Notes: generated by a model from the sequence alone, not told the origin. Counted from the stretch's first letter, positions 24,738 to 33,516 are shown. The stretch is 33,516 bases of DNA from Alphaproteobacteria bacterium (GCA_019247845.1 JAFBAL010000036.1:1-33516); one strand, 5' to 3'. Made by a program: numbers and translations.

Positions 24738-24809
24738 AACCTCTGGCCTCGATCCTAGGCTCCGCTATGGTCAATATTGGGTAAACAAACAAGGAATTAA
24801 GCCCCAGCC

Positions 24810-25553
24810 ATGACCAAGGTCTGCCTGATCGGAAACTCCCATGTGGCCGCCCTGAAGCTGGGCTGGCCCCGGATTCAGGCCCGGTTTCCCACCATGGACC
24901 TGGTCTTTTTCGCCTCCGCGGGCCTCTCGATCACCTTCGAGGTCCAGGACGGCAAGCTGGTCTGCCCGGACCCGCGAATCCGCAAACGCTTGGCCTTGAC
25001 CAGCGGCGGAGAGGGCGACATCGAGCCGGTCTACGACGTTTATGTGCTCTGCGGCCTGGAATTGAGCTCCATGCGGGCATTCCGTGCCTATGCGGCCAAG
25101 CGGCGCGCCGAGAAGGCGGCGGTCGGCCGGACGGTGGAGGATCTGGTGGCGGCCATGGAGCCCGCTTTGCGCGACACCATCGCGATCGAGGTCGCCGCCA
25201 AGCTGCGCGCGTTGACCGAGGCTCCGATGTTCATGATCGCGACGCCGCTTCCCGCCCATGAGCGCCACGTCGAGTTCTGGGACAGGCTCAAAGCGCTCGA
25301 GATGGAAGCCACCGTTGCGCAGAGCTACCACCTCGCCTGCAAGAACGTGGCGGGCGAGCATGAAGCGATCTTTCTTCCGCAGCCCGCCCAAACCGTGGGC
25401 GAGAACGGGCTCACCACGCGCAACCGGTTCTACCTGCTCAAGCCCGATCAGGTGGCGGCCGAAAAATCGCTGCACACGCACATGAATCCCGACTACGGCG
25501 CGATCGTGCTTCGCGATGCGCTGGAGAAGATCGAGGCCCTGACGAAATTGTGA
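24810..25553 (+). CDS. SGNH-like protein with altered active-site motifs
   Basis: The 247-residue protein has the same N-terminal layout as the SGNH protein at 9522-10238: a short strand, then GNSH at residues 8-11 where the other has GDSH. Near the end, H-x-H-M-N-P-D-Y-G-A-I-V-L lines up with the other protein's V-H-A-N-A-D-Y-A-R-I-V-L, but the Asp of the DxxH pair is replaced by Leu. Ser10 and the final His are kept. It could be an inactive or altered SGNH hydrolase, or act on a different ester. There is no signal peptide. It lies between rne and the TonB receptor, 131 bases upstream of the latter, possibly on the same transcript. The AAGGAA Shine-Dalgarno is somewhat distant from the ATG. 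Confidence 0.7.
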   Translation: MTKVCLIGNSHVAALKLGWPRIQARFPTMDLVFFASAGLSITFEVQDGKLVCPDPRIRKRLALTSGGEGDIEPVYDVYVLCGLELSSMRAFRAYAAKRRAEKAAVGRTVEDLVAAMEPALRDTIAIEVAAKLRALTEAPMFMIATPLPAHERHVEFWDRLKALEMEATVAQSYHLACKNVAGEHEAIFLPQPAQTVGENGLTTRNRFYLLKPDQVAAEKSLHTHMNPDYGAIVLRDALEKIEALTKL

Positions 25554-25684
25554 CGGTGCGTCACGAGGTCGTGGCCCCGGCGGCCTTTGCGTTTTGCAGA
25601 TTCGGGGCGACACTGCGTCCCGCGTGCCGGCCGTGGGGGCGATGCCGGTCCGGATGTCCGAAAGGGCAATTGAGGGGGCATGGC

Positions 25685-28600
25685 ATGACGAGGGCCGCAA
25701 TCGCCGCCGCGCTGACGCTGGGCATTCTTCTTCCGGCGAGCGCGTCGGCGCAGGACCAGCCGGTCGAGACGGTGGTGGTCACCGGCTCGCGCATCCCGCG
25801 GCCCGCCTATGACATGCCGAGCCCCGTGGCGACGCTGAGCTCGGAAGAGATCCAGCATAGCGGCACGACCAACCTGACCGATTATCTCAAGCGCGTGCCC
25901 TCGCTCGCCGGCTCGCTCGGCGACTTCCAGACCAGCGGCTACAACACGCCGGCCGCGAACGACCTGTCGTCGCTCGGCGGCCTCAACCTGCTGGATCTGC
26001 GCAATCTGGGCTACGTGCGCACGCTGGTGCTGATCGACGGCCACCGCACGGTGTCGGAATCGACCGGCAGCGCGGCGGTCGACATCGACTCGATCCCGAT
26101 CTCGCTCACCGACCGCGTCGACGTGACGACCGGCGGCGCCTCGGCCGTCTATGGCGCGGACGGCGTGTCGGGCGTCGTCAACTTCGTGATGAAGCACAAT
26201 CTCGACGGTGTGCACATCAAGGGTCAGATGGGGACGTCCGAGGACGGCGGCGGCGGCAAGTATCTCGGCACCATCGCGGCGGGACGCAACTTCGACGACG
26301 ACAAAGGCAACGTCTCGGTCGTCTACGAGCGCAGCGACCAGGAACATCTCTATTTCGACCGGCGCGACTTCACCGACGTCGGCGGCTATTCGACCTTCGT
26401 GCCCAATCCGGCTAACAAGGGCGACAAGGATCACCTGATCGCGGACTTCATCCCGACCTGGGACGGGCAGTTCATCTTCTCCGCGCCCACCGGAGCGATC
26501 ACCACCGATTTCGACCGGACCACCAACAAGCACGGGCTGCCGAACTGGCTGGGCAACGGCAATGCCTTCAACCAGGGAACCTATCTCGGCGGCGGGCTCG
26601 CGATCGGCTCCGACGGCATGCCGTTCGCGCAGGACCTTCAAGGCGACTTCCAGCCCATCGCCCAGCGCAACATCGCCGGGATCGAAGGCACTTACGAGTT
26701 CTCGCGTTTCTTCCGCTTGAACGGCAGCTTCCAATTCGCCGGCGTGCAGACCAAGTCGACCTCCTATCCTACCTTCGACGAGACGGCGGTCCTCTTGCCG
26801 GACAACGCGTTCCTGACTCCCAACGTCGCGGCGGCCATCGAGGCGACGAAGCATCACGAGGGCCTGCTTGCCGAGGACTATCTGCAGCTTCACAACGGCG
26901 AAAGGGTCACGCGCGACACCTATCGCAGCGTGCTCGATCTGAGCGGCGACATTCCCGATCCGGCCTTCCTCGACAAGTTCCGCTACGACGTGAGCGCCGT
27001 CTATGGCCACACCGACGTCGACGACGTCCAGCTCAAGAACCGCATCGAGGATCGTTTCTTCGCGGCGCTGGATTCGGTGATCGATCCCGCGACCGGCAAG
27101 CCGACATGCCGCTCGAACCTCGATCCTTCAGCGACGCCGCCGGACCTGCACAGGTTCTTCCGCGGCAATTACGGCTTCACCGACACCGATACGCTGGATG
27201 CGCGGGACTTTCCCTTCACCTTCACGACGGGCCCAGATTCCGGCTGCGCCGCCTTCAACCCGTTCGATCCGAAGGCCGACAATCGTGCTGCGATCGCCTT
27301 CATGACCGCCGACACCCACATCCGCGGCGCGATCAGCCAGACCGTGCTCAACGGCTTCGTCAGCGCCGATATTCCGCTGTTCGAGACGACCCTCGGCTTC
27401 GCGCATCCGCTGAGCGTGGTGCTGGGCGGCGAGTACCGCCGCGAGCGCAGCGACTCCAATCCCGACGCGCTGTCGAGCTCGCCGCTGGTGTGGCTGGGCG
27501 GCGTGACGGCCGTACATGGCGGCTTCGACGTCGGCGAGGCTTTCGCGGAAGCCTCTCTGCCCATCTTCGAGGACAAGCCCTTCGCCAAAGAGCTGTCGAT
27601 CGAGGGCGCGGTGCGCCAGTCGCATTATTCGACCGCGGGCGACAGCACGAGCTGGAAATACGGCGGCATCTGGTCGCCCGTGGAAGGCCTCAAGTTCCGC
27701 GCCACCAATGCCATCGCGGTGCGCGCGCCGAACATCGGCGAGCTGTTCGCGCCGCTCGAGCACGGCTTCGGCTTCGTCAACGATCCCTGCGGCTCGCTCT
27801 ACGTCAACCTGGGAACGCCGTTCCGCCAAGCCAACTGCGTGGCGATCTTCGACAGGCTGGGCATCCCCTACAAGCCGGACAACCTGCAGCTCGATCAGAG
27901 CATCCCCAACATCGTCGGCGGCAACAAAGCGCTCAAGCCCGAAACGGCGCGCACCCTGACCGCGGGCGTCGTGGTGCAACCGGACTGGGTGCCGGGGCTG
28001 GTCTTCTCGGTCGACTGGTACCAGGTGCGGATCGCCAACGCGATCGAGGCGCCGAGCGCGCAGGACGTGTCGAACGAGTGCGTCGACCTGTCGACCATCG
28101 ACAACCCGTTCTGCAACGCGGTGACCCGCACGCTGACCGGCGCGCATCCGGGCTCGATCAGCTCGGTGACGGCGCAGGAGATCAACGTTGCGTCCTTCGC
28201 CACGGACGGCATCGACCTGAGCGTCAGCTATCACCTCGATACCAAGGACGTCGTCGAGAAGGACGTCGGATCGCTCGACTTCCACCTGATCGGGTCGTGG
28301 CTCGACGGCCTGTCGACGGTTCCGCTGCCGGGCGAGGCGGCGATCGAATCCGCCAACACCTTCGACGGCGGCGTCGACGGAGGACCTGCGCCGCGCGCCC
28401 AGGCCAATCTCGACATCGTCTGGACATGGGACCCGGTGACGGTCGACTACAACATCGACTGGTACAACGACGTGCTCGCGGTCGACCGCCAGACCCTGGC
28501 GTCCGAGCCCGACGTCTATGCGCCGCAATACCTGCACATCCCCGCGCATTTCGTGCAGTCGATGCAGGTCGACTACGAGTTCGCGAAGGGCTGGGACGTC

Positions 28601-28732
28601 TATGGCGGCATCGACAACATCTTCTACCAGAAGCCCGCGATCGGCTGGAACGGCCTGCCGGTCGAGCCGCTGGGGCGGTTCTTCTATATGGGCTTCAAGG
28701 CCGACCTGGACTATGACGGGTTGAAGTTCTGA
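25685..28732 (+). CDS. TonB-dependent outer-membrane receptor
   Basis: The 1015-residue protein has a signal peptide (to about residue 23, ASASAQ), a TonB-box-like start of the mature region (VETVVVTGSRI), a plug domain (about residues 35-175, with LVLIDGHRTV and the VYGADGVSGVVNFVMK block), and a long beta-barrel ending in Phe, as outer-membrane proteins do. This large size and style are typical of receptors of Caulobacter- and sphingomonad-like bacteria, many of which take up plant or other polysaccharide fragments or metal chelates. The substrate here cannot be told. Cys pairs in the extracellular-loop region (DPCGSLYV, ANCVAIF) suggest a disulfide. The ATG at 25685 follows a GAGGGGG Shine-Dalgarno. 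The overlapping ATG at 25680 is out of frame. Confidence 0.92.
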   Translation: MTRAAIAAALTLGILLPASASAQDQPVETVVVTGSRIPRPAYDMPSPVATLSSEEIQHSGTTNLTDYLKRVPSLAGSLGDFQTSGYNTPAANDLSSLGGLNLLDLRNLGYVRTLVLIDGHRTVSESTGSAAVDIDSIPISLTDRVDVTTGGASAVYGADGVSGVVNFVMKHNLDGVHIKGQMGTSEDGGGGKYLGTIAAGRNFDDDKGNVSVVYERSDQEHLYFDRRDFTDVGGYSTFVPNPANKGDKDHLIADFIPTWDGQFIFSAPTGAITTDFDRTTNKHGLPNWLGNGNAFNQGTYLGGGLAIGSDGMPFAQDLQGDFQPIAQRNIAGIEGTYEFSRFFRLNGSFQFAGVQTKSTSYPTFDETAVLLPDNAFLTPNVAAAIEATKHHEGLLAEDYLQLHNGERVTRDTYRSVLDLSGDIPDPAFLDKFRYDVSAVYGHTDVDDVQLKNRIEDRFFAALDSVIDPATGKPTCRSNLDPSATPPDLHRFFRGNYGFTDTDTLDARDFPFTFTTGPDSGCAAFNPFDPKADNRAAIAFMTADTHIRGAISQTVLNGFVSADIPLFETTLGFAHPLSVVLGGEYRRERSDSNPDALSSSPLVWLGGVTAVHGGFDVGEAFAEASLPIFEDKPFAKELSIEGAVRQSHYSTAGDSTSWKYGGIWSPVEGLKFRATNAIAVRAPNIGELFAPLEHGFGFVNDPCGSLYVNLGTPFRQANCVAIFDRLGIPYKPDNLQLDQSIPNIVGGNKALKPETARTLTAGVVVQPDWVPGLVFSVDWYQVRIANAIEAPSAQDVSNECVDLSTIDNPFCNAVTRTLTGAHPGSISSVTAQEINVASFATDGIDLSVSYHLDTKDVVEKDVGSLDFHLIGSWLDGLSTVPLPGEAAIESANTFDGGVDGGPAPRAQANLDIVWTWDPVTVDYNIDWYNDVLAVDRQTLASEPDVYAPQYLHIPAHFVQSMQVDYEFAKGWDVYGGIDNIFYQKPAIGWNGLPVEPLGRFFYMGFKADLDYDGLKF

Positions 28733-28807
28733 AGCCTCGCCATAGTTTTGTGCTAACCAGGGATCAATGCTTCGGACCGATTCTTTGTGGTCGCGGAAGG
28801 TTGGTCG

Positions 28808-30136
28808 ATGCCCAGAGTTGCGCGTGCGTTGATATTGGCTTCGGCGCTTGCCCTGTGCGGCAGCGGCGCCTGGGGCCAGGGCGGCACGCCCGAGAGCGTC
28901 GACGACATCATCGCCAACGTGCTGAAGGACCGTCCGGCCGCGCCCGCCGCTGCCAAGGCCGGCGCGCAGCTGCCCATCGTGATGAGCGCGCGCATCGGCG
29001 AGCATGCCGACCGCACGCGCTTCGTGGTCGAGCTGTCCGATCCGCTGTCCTTACGCACCTTCACGCTCAACAATCCCAACCGTGTCGTCATCGACATGCC
29101 GGCGGTGCAGTGGCACCTGGACGGTCCGCCCAGGCCGACGGGACATGGCGCGATCAAAGGCTATCGCTACGGTCTGTTCCGGCCCGGCAATTCGCGCTTC
29201 GTCATCGATCTCAATCAGCCGGTGAGCATATCCAGCCCGCTGGTCATCCCGCCGGAAGGCGGCTTCGGCTATCGCGTGGTCATCGACCTGTTCCCGGCCG
29301 CCCAAGCCAGGTTCGACCAGACCTCGGGCTGGCCGGCGGACCTGAAGGCCCGCGAAGCGCAGGCCGAGCGCGTTGCCTCGCTGCCGCCGTCCCAGGCTCC
29401 GGCGCAGGTCTCGAGCGCGAGGAAGACCATCGTCATCGATCCCGGCCATGGCGGCATCGACTCCGGCACCAGCGGGGTGAACGGACTGATGGAGCGGGAC
29501 CTGGTGCTGGACGAGGGCTTGAGGTTGGCCCGCGTGTTGCGCGCCAATCCGAACTACACCGTCTATATGACCCGCGACACGGACGTGTTCATTCCGCTGC
29601 GCCAGCGGGTCGACATCAACCGGTCGCACCGCGCCGACCTGTTCATCTCGCTGCATGCCGACTCCAACCCGGATGCCAGCGTCTCGGGCCTGTCGATCTA
29701 TACGCTGTCGGAATCGGGCTCGGACAAGGAAGCCGCGGCACTCGCCCGGAAGGAGAACCAGTCCGACATAATCGCGGGCGTGGATCTCGGCGGCGAGAAC
29801 TCGGCGGTGGCGCCGATCCTGCTCGACCTGGAGCAGCGCGATACCATGAACAAGTCGTCCCGTTTCGCGGAAAGCGCGCTTGGCCAGCTCGGCCGCGCGA
29901 CCGACATCCTGCCGCGCCAGCCGCACCGCTCTGCCGCCTTCGTGGTCCTGAAGGCCCCGGACGTGCCCTCGGTCCTGATCGAGCTCGGTTACCTGTCCAA
30001 TGCGGACGACGCGGCGCAGATGAACACGGCGCGCTGGCGCAACGGCGTGGCGTCCGCCATCGCGGCCGCGGTGGAGCGGCATTTTGCCCCGGCAACGGCG
30101 GCTGCCCCCGGGGCCGCCCCTCCGGTATCCGAGTGA
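28808..30136 (+). CDS. amiC: N-acetylmuramoyl-L-alanine amidase with AMIN domain
   Basis: AmiC cleaves the bond between N-acetylmuramic acid and the stem peptide to split septal peptidoglycan. The 442-residue protein has a signal peptide (about residues 1-23), an N-terminal AMIN peptidoglycan-targeting domain (about 50-170), a linker, and a C-terminal Amidase_3 domain (about 210-430). Zinc ligands and catalytic residues are visible in VIDPGHGG, the nearby Glu in LMERD, SLHADS, and the ELGYLSN block near the end. The ATG at 28808 is chosen over the in-frame upstream start at 28787 because GGAAGG lies just before it. It is followed by mrcA after 34 bases, in a conserved rne-amiC-mrcA-prfB order, here broken by two inserted genes. 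Confidence 0.94.
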   Translation: MPRVARALILASALALCGSGAWGQGGTPESVDDIIANVLKDRPAAPAAAKAGAQLPIVMSARIGEHADRTRFVVELSDPLSLRTFTLNNPNRVVIDMPAVQWHLDGPPRPTGHGAIKGYRYGLFRPGNSRFVIDLNQPVSISSPLVIPPEGGFGYRVVIDLFPAAQARFDQTSGWPADLKAREAQAERVASLPPSQAPAQVSSARKTIVIDPGHGGIDSGTSGVNGLMERDLVLDEGLRLARVLRANPNYTVYMTRDTDVFIPLRQRVDINRSHRADLFISLHADSNPDASVSGLSIYTLSESGSDKEAAALARKENQSDIIAGVDLGGENSAVAPILLDLEQRDTMNKSSRFAESALGQLGRATDILPRQPHRSAAFVVLKAPDVPSVLIELGYLSNADDAAQMNTARWRNGVASAIAAAVERHFAPATAAAPGAAPPVSE

Positions 30137-30170
30137 CGGAAGACGCGCGCCGGTACATAATCGGAACATC

Positions 30171-32741
30171 ATGAGCGACCCCAGGGATCCCCGCAGAATC
30201 GAGCCGAATTTCGGGCGCCCGCGCGCGCGCCTGGACGATCCCGCCATGGACGAGGGGCCGGACGCGCCCTATGCGCCGTCGCAGCCGCCGCCGCGCGCGC
30301 GCCGCAAGCGCTCGCGGGTCGGCCGCATCCTGTTCTATTCCGGCCTGACGCTGACCGCGCTCTTCGCGGTGCTGCTGCTCACCGGCGTCGTCTATGTCTG
30401 GTCGGTGACGCGCGAACTGCCGAGCGTCGAGACCTTGCAGAACTACCAGCCCGCGGTCACGACCCGGGTCTATGCCGGCGACGGCACCCTGCTCGGCGAA
30501 TATGCCCGCGAGCGGCGCATCTTCGTGCCCATCGCCTTTGTTCCGAAACGCGTCGTCGATGCTTTCACCTCGGCCGAGGACCGCAACTTCTTCAGCCATC
30601 CCGGCATCGATCCGGGCGGCATCCTGCGCGCCGCGGTCAAGGACGTCTTCAACGTCATCGAGCACAAGCGGCTGGAAGGCGCCTCGACCATCACCCAGCA
30701 GGTCGCCAAGAACTTCCTGCTCAACAGCGACGTGAAGTTCTCGCGCAAGATCCGCGAGGCGATCCTCGCGGTCCGCATCGACTCGACCTATTCGAAGGAG
30801 AAGATCCTCGAACTGTACCTGAACGAGATCTATCTCGGCGAAAACTCCTATGGCGTCGCGGCCGCGGCGCTGAACTATTTCGGCAAATCGCTCGACGAGC
30901 TCGACATCGCCGAGGTCGCGTTCCTGGCGGCGCTGCCCAAGGCGCCCAGCGCCTTCGATCCGGTGCGCAATAAGAAGCGCGCGGTGGAGCGGCGCAACTG
31001 GGTGATCGGACAGATGGCCGACAACGGCTATATCACCGACGCCGAGGCCAGGGCCGCGATCGCCGAGCCGCTGGTGACGCAGACCCGCCCCCTGGGCAGC
31101 CAGGCGCAGGACGTCGACTACTACGTCGAAGAGGTCCGCCGCCTGCTCTACACCAAGTACGGCGAGAAGGGGCTCTACGACGGCGGGCTCCAGGTCCGCT
31201 CCTCGCTCGACACGCGGCTGCAGAACTATGCGGTGAGCGCGCTGCGCTCCGGCCTGGTGCGCTATGACCGCCGCCACGGCTGGCGGGGTGCTGCGAGCAA
31301 TATCGGCGACACCGCGAACTGGAAAACGCAGCTTGCCTCTGCGGTGAACCAGTCGGGCATCGAGACCTGGCAGGTCGCGGCGGTGCTGGGCTTCAACGAA
31401 GACCGTTCGGTGCATATCGGGCTCGCCGGCGGCGCCGAGGGCACGATCCCGTTCACCGAGCTGACCTGGGCGCGCAAGCAGATGCCCGGCATGTATGTCG
31501 GGCCTGCGGTCGCCAAGCCCCAGGACGTCGTCAAGCTCGGCGACGTGGTCTATGTCGAGCCGACGGACAAGGCCGGCGAGTTCGGCCTGCGCCAGGTCCC
31601 GCAGGTGAACGGCGCGATCCTGGCGATGGACCCGCATACCGGCCGCGTGCTCGCGATGTCGGGCGGCTTCAGCTATGCGTCGAGCCAGTTCGACCGGGCG
31701 ATGCAGGCGATGCGCCAGCCGGGCTCGGCCTTCAAGCCCTTCGTCTATGCCGCGGCGCTGGATGCCGGCTTCACGCCGTCGAGCCAGGTGATGGACGCGC
31801 CGGTCGTGATCGACCAGGGGCCGGGGCTCGGGCTCTGGCATCCCGCGAACTTCAGCCACAAGTTCCTGGGCGCGGTGACCTTGCGCCGCGCCATCGCGCT
31901 CTCGCTGAACAACGCGACGGCGCGGCTGGCGCAGGAAGTCGGCATGGACAAGGTCGTGGAGTATCCCGAGAAGTTCGGCGTCTACGATCATCTGCCGCCC
32001 TATCTCGCCAACGCGCTCGGCTCCTACGAGACGACGCTGATCCGCATGGTGACGGGCTATTCCGAGTTCGTGAACGGCGGCAAGAAAGTCAGCCCATCGC
32101 TGATCGACCGCATCCAGGACCGCAACGGCAACACGATCTGGCGGCACGACGGGCGCGTCTGCGAGGGCTGCGACGTCGTGGATTGGAAGGGTCAGCAGGA
32201 GCCGCTGCTCGCCGATCCGCGCGAGCAGATCATCGATCCGCGCACCGCCTATCAGATCGTCTCGCTGCTGCAAGGCGTCGTGCAGCGCGGTACCGGCCGC
32301 TCGATCCTGGCGGTGGGCAAGCCGCTGGCCGGCAAGACCGGCACCTCGAACGACGCCAAGGACGTGTGGTTCGTCGGCTTCTCGCCGGACCTCGCCTGTG
32401 GCGTCTATGTCGGCTTCGACAACCCGCGCACCTTGGGCCATTCCGAGCAGGGCGCGACGGTCGCGGCGCCGATCTTCCGCGATTTCATGAAGGGCGCGCT
32501 TGCCGATGCGCCGCCGACGCCGTTCCGCGTCGCGCCGGGCATCGAACTCATCCCGACCAACGCCGTCACCGGCCAGCCGACCAGCGCGGGCGATCCGAAC
32601 ATGATCCAGGAAGCCTTCAAGGCCGGCACCGCGCCGGGCGAGCCGAACGCGCCGGGCGCGGGCATCATCGGCGCTTCGGCGGCGGCGCAGACCCAGACCA
32701 CGCCGGGCGACGTCGGCGAGGGCACGGGCGGATTGTACTGA
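30171..32741 (+). CDS. mrcA: Penicillin-binding protein 1A, bifunctional glycosyltransferase/transpeptidase
   Basis: This class A PBP polymerises and cross-links peptidoglycan. The 856-residue protein has a Pro-rich basic cytosolic N-terminus, one membrane anchor (about residues 55-80), a GT51 domain (about 100-280) with SAEDRNFFSHPGID containing the catalytic Glu and STITQQVAKN, an OB-like insert (about 370-470), and a transpeptidase domain. That domain has the SxxK motif in PGSAFKPF, the SxN motif in LSLNNA, and the KTG motif in AGKTGTSND. The tail is Pro/Ala/Gly-rich. The ATG at 30171 is chosen because it starts a typical cytosolic stretch just after the amiC stop. A longer frame reaches into amiC and is unlikely. 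Confidence 0.95.
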   Translation: MSDPRDPRRIEPNFGRPRARLDDPAMDEGPDAPYAPSQPPPRARRKRSRVGRILFYSGLTLTALFAVLLLTGVVYVWSVTRELPSVETLQNYQPAVTTRVYAGDGTLLGEYARERRIFVPIAFVPKRVVDAFTSAEDRNFFSHPGIDPGGILRAAVKDVFNVIEHKRLEGASTITQQVAKNFLLNSDVKFSRKIREAILAVRIDSTYSKEKILELYLNEIYLGENSYGVAAAALNYFGKSLDELDIAEVAFLAALPKAPSAFDPVRNKKRAVERRNWVIGQMADNGYITDAEARAAIAEPLVTQTRPLGSQAQDVDYYVEEVRRLLYTKYGEKGLYDGGLQVRSSLDTRLQNYAVSALRSGLVRYDRRHGWRGAASNIGDTANWKTQLASAVNQSGIETWQVAAVLGFNEDRSVHIGLAGGAEGTIPFTELTWARKQMPGMYVGPAVAKPQDVVKLGDVVYVEPTDKAGEFGLRQVPQVNGAILAMDPHTGRVLAMSGGFSYASSQFDRAMQAMRQPGSAFKPFVYAAALDAGFTPSSQVMDAPVVIDQGPGLGLWHPANFSHKFLGAVTLRRAIALSLNNATARLAQEVGMDKVVEYPEKFGVYDHLPPYLANALGSYETTLIRMVTGYSEFVNGGKKVSPSLIDRIQDRNGNTIWRHDGRVCEGCDVVDWKGQQEPLLADPREQIIDPRTAYQIVSLLQGVVQRGTGRSILAVGKPLAGKTGTSNDAKDVWFVGFSPDLACGVYVGFDNPRTLGHSEQGATVAAPIFRDFMKGALADAPPTPFRVAPGIELIPTNAVTGQPTSAGDPNMIQEAFKAGTAPGEPNAPGAGIIGASAAAQTQTTPGDVGEGTGGLY

Positions 32742-32812
32742 CGGGAATTTCGCCGTCACGGATTGCACCGACGCGGATTGTGCTGAGCCTAAGCCTTCTC
32801 TATATCCACCGC

Positions 32813-33516
32813 ATGCGACCCGAAACCGAACGCGCCGTCGACGACATCCAGCAGGCCATCGCCCTGCTGAGGAGGCATCTTTGACTGGGATAAATCCCAA
32901 CGCCGCCTCGACGAGCTGAACGCCAAGGCCGAAGACGCCTCGATCTGGAACAACCCGCAGGACGCCCAGAAGCTGATGCGCGAGCGTCAGAAGCTGGACA
33001 GCGCGATGTCGTCGGTGCGCTCCCTCGAGAACGAGCTCGCCGACGCGCTCGGCCTGATCGAGATGGCGGAGGCCGAGGGCGATGCCCAGATGGTGGCCGA
33101 GGGCGAGAAAGCGATCGCACCGCTTGCCCAGCGCGCCGAGCAGCTGCGGCTTCAGTCGATGCTGTCGGGCGAGGCGGACGGCAACGACACCTATCTGGAG
33201 ATCCATGCGGGCGCCGGTGGCACCGAAAGCCAGGACTGGGCCGAGATGCTGTTCCGCATGTACACGCGCTGGGCCGAGCGTCACGGCTACAAGCTGCAGC
33301 TGATCGAGGAGAGCGAAGGCGAGGGCGCCGGCATCAAATCGGCGACTTTGCTCGTGAAGGGCCACAATGCCTATGGCTGGTTGAAGACCGAAGCCGGCGT
33401 GCATCGCCTGGTTCGAATCTCGCCGTACGATTCGAACGCGCGGCGGCATACCTCGTTCTCGTCGGTCGCGATCTTTCCGGTGGTCGACAACAGCATCAAG
33501 ATCGAGATCAACGCCG
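32813..33516 (+). CDS. prfB: Peptide chain release factor 2, programmed frameshift, cut by window end
   Basis: RF2 reads UGA and UAA stop codons. The first reading frame has 23 codons (starting [14 protein letters not shown]), ending CTT TGA. A +1 shift skips the T, and translation continues with GAC (Asp) in the second frame: [24 protein letters not shown] and on through an RF2 N-terminal domain to [16 protein letters not shown] and [19 protein letters not shown]. The GGQ catalytic loop and stop-codon recognition motif lie beyond or near the window end, so they cannot be checked. The ATG at 32813 is 71 bases after the mrcA stop. The slippery site is complete, so this is a normal gene and not a frameshifted pseudogene. 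Confidence 0.95.
32870..32885 (+). promoter_or_regulatory. prfB +1 frameshift site
   Basis: AGGAGG, then CAT, then CTT TGA C. The internal Shine-Dalgarno AGGAGG sits three bases before the CTT slippery codon and the in-frame TGA, in the arrangement known from E. coli prfB. When RF2 is scarce the ribosome slips one base forward, which is classical autoregulation. Confidence 0.95.

Larger units (their letters stand above)
24445..24809 (-). other. 365-base divergent region between rne and the SGNH-like gene
   Basis: No gene is seen. It would carry the rne promoter and leader on the minus strand and the promoter of the SGNH-like gene on the plus strand. It holds a 12-base perfect palindrome (24611-24622) and a long inverted repeat (24702-24737). 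A minus-strand TTGACC (about 24774-24769) could be the rne -35, with no clear -10. RNase E genes in other bacteria have long autoregulatory leaders, which this region could also provide. Confidence 0.5.

Noticed and set aside
27128..29005. Long minus-strand frame opposite the TonB receptor
   Set aside because: It has Arg/Ala/Val/Asp-rich composition without domains, antisense to a receptor with complete signal peptide, plug and barrel.
32739..32758. Short hairpin TGACGG/CCGTCA after mrcA as a terminator
   Set aside because: It has only six base pairs with an 8-base loop and no T-run, overlaps the stop codon, and prfB follows closely on the same strand.
32183..32884. Plus-strand frame covering the end of mrcA and the start of prfB
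   Set aside because: Only the last 24 codons (from 32813) belong to a gene, as the first frame of prfB. The rest is an out-of-frame shadow of mrcA.
32813..32884. Reading the early TGA in prfB as a pseudogene mutation
   Set aside because: The stop is part of the known programmed frameshift site and the second frame continues as normal RF2.
29643..33449. 1268-codon minus-strand frame opposite amiC, mrcA and prfB
   Set aside because: It spans three well-supported genes in antisense, including the prfB frameshift site, and shows no domain of its own.

Overview
The window reads as a stretch of chromosome from a high-GC Alphaproteobacterium. The evidence is gene content and order: an NDUFA12-type complex I accessory subunit, MlaD, DUF2155 and aat; an aroQ-accB-accC operon; DsbA next to an M48 peptidase; an RNase E whose S1 domain carries a long acidic insert; and an amiC-mrcA-prfB series downstream of rne. 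A narrower placement (for example near Rhizomicrobium or Caulobacterales) is only a guess. I see no tRNA, rRNA, CRISPR array, insertion sequence or phage gene, and base composition looks uniform.

Layout. 1-4293: start of a small basic protein and the class II ribonucleotide reductase gene nrdJ (minus), with an NrdR-box-like site in its 356-base leader. 4294-6681: tandem secreted PQQ-type beta-propeller proteins (minus). 6751-11286: a catalase-superfamily protein (minus), a TPR-glycosyltransferase (plus), and an SGNH-GSCFA gene pair (minus) whose last gene runs antisense into the end of the TPR gene. 11495-12848: NDUFA12, mlaD and DUF2155 (plus), with DUF2155 converging on aat by a 148-base overlap. 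13476-16849: DoxX, a membrane-anchored cysteine-containing protein of unknown function, then accC, accB and aroQ. 16932-18067: promoter, TPP riboswitch and a fused thiS-thiG gene. 18064-20179: DsbA-like oxidoreductase and an M48 peptidase with TPRs. 20332-24444: a gamma-glutamyltransferase-like lipoprotein converging on RNase E. 24810-28732: a second SGNH-like protein and a large TonB-dependent receptor, lying between rne and amiC. 28808-33516: amidase AmiC, PBP1A, and prfB with its programmed +1 frameshift, cut by the window end.

Functionally the window mixes housekeeping (dNTP synthesis, fatty acid initiation, shikimate pathway, thiamin, RNA decay, translation termination) with cell-envelope work (peptidoglycan synthesis and splitting, lipid asymmetry, disulfide and quality control, surface beta-propellers, TonB uptake). 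The least explained parts are the TPR-glycosyltransferase/SGNH/GSCFA locus with its distant SGNH relative, the gamma-glutamyltransferase-like lipoprotein that seems to lack the usual nucleophile, the internal Gly-Gly of the ThiS-ThiG fusion, and the duplicated 16-base element at 11341-11413. I did not find a clearly new multi-gene system. The TPR-glycosyltransferase/SGNH/GSCFA locus is the best candidate.
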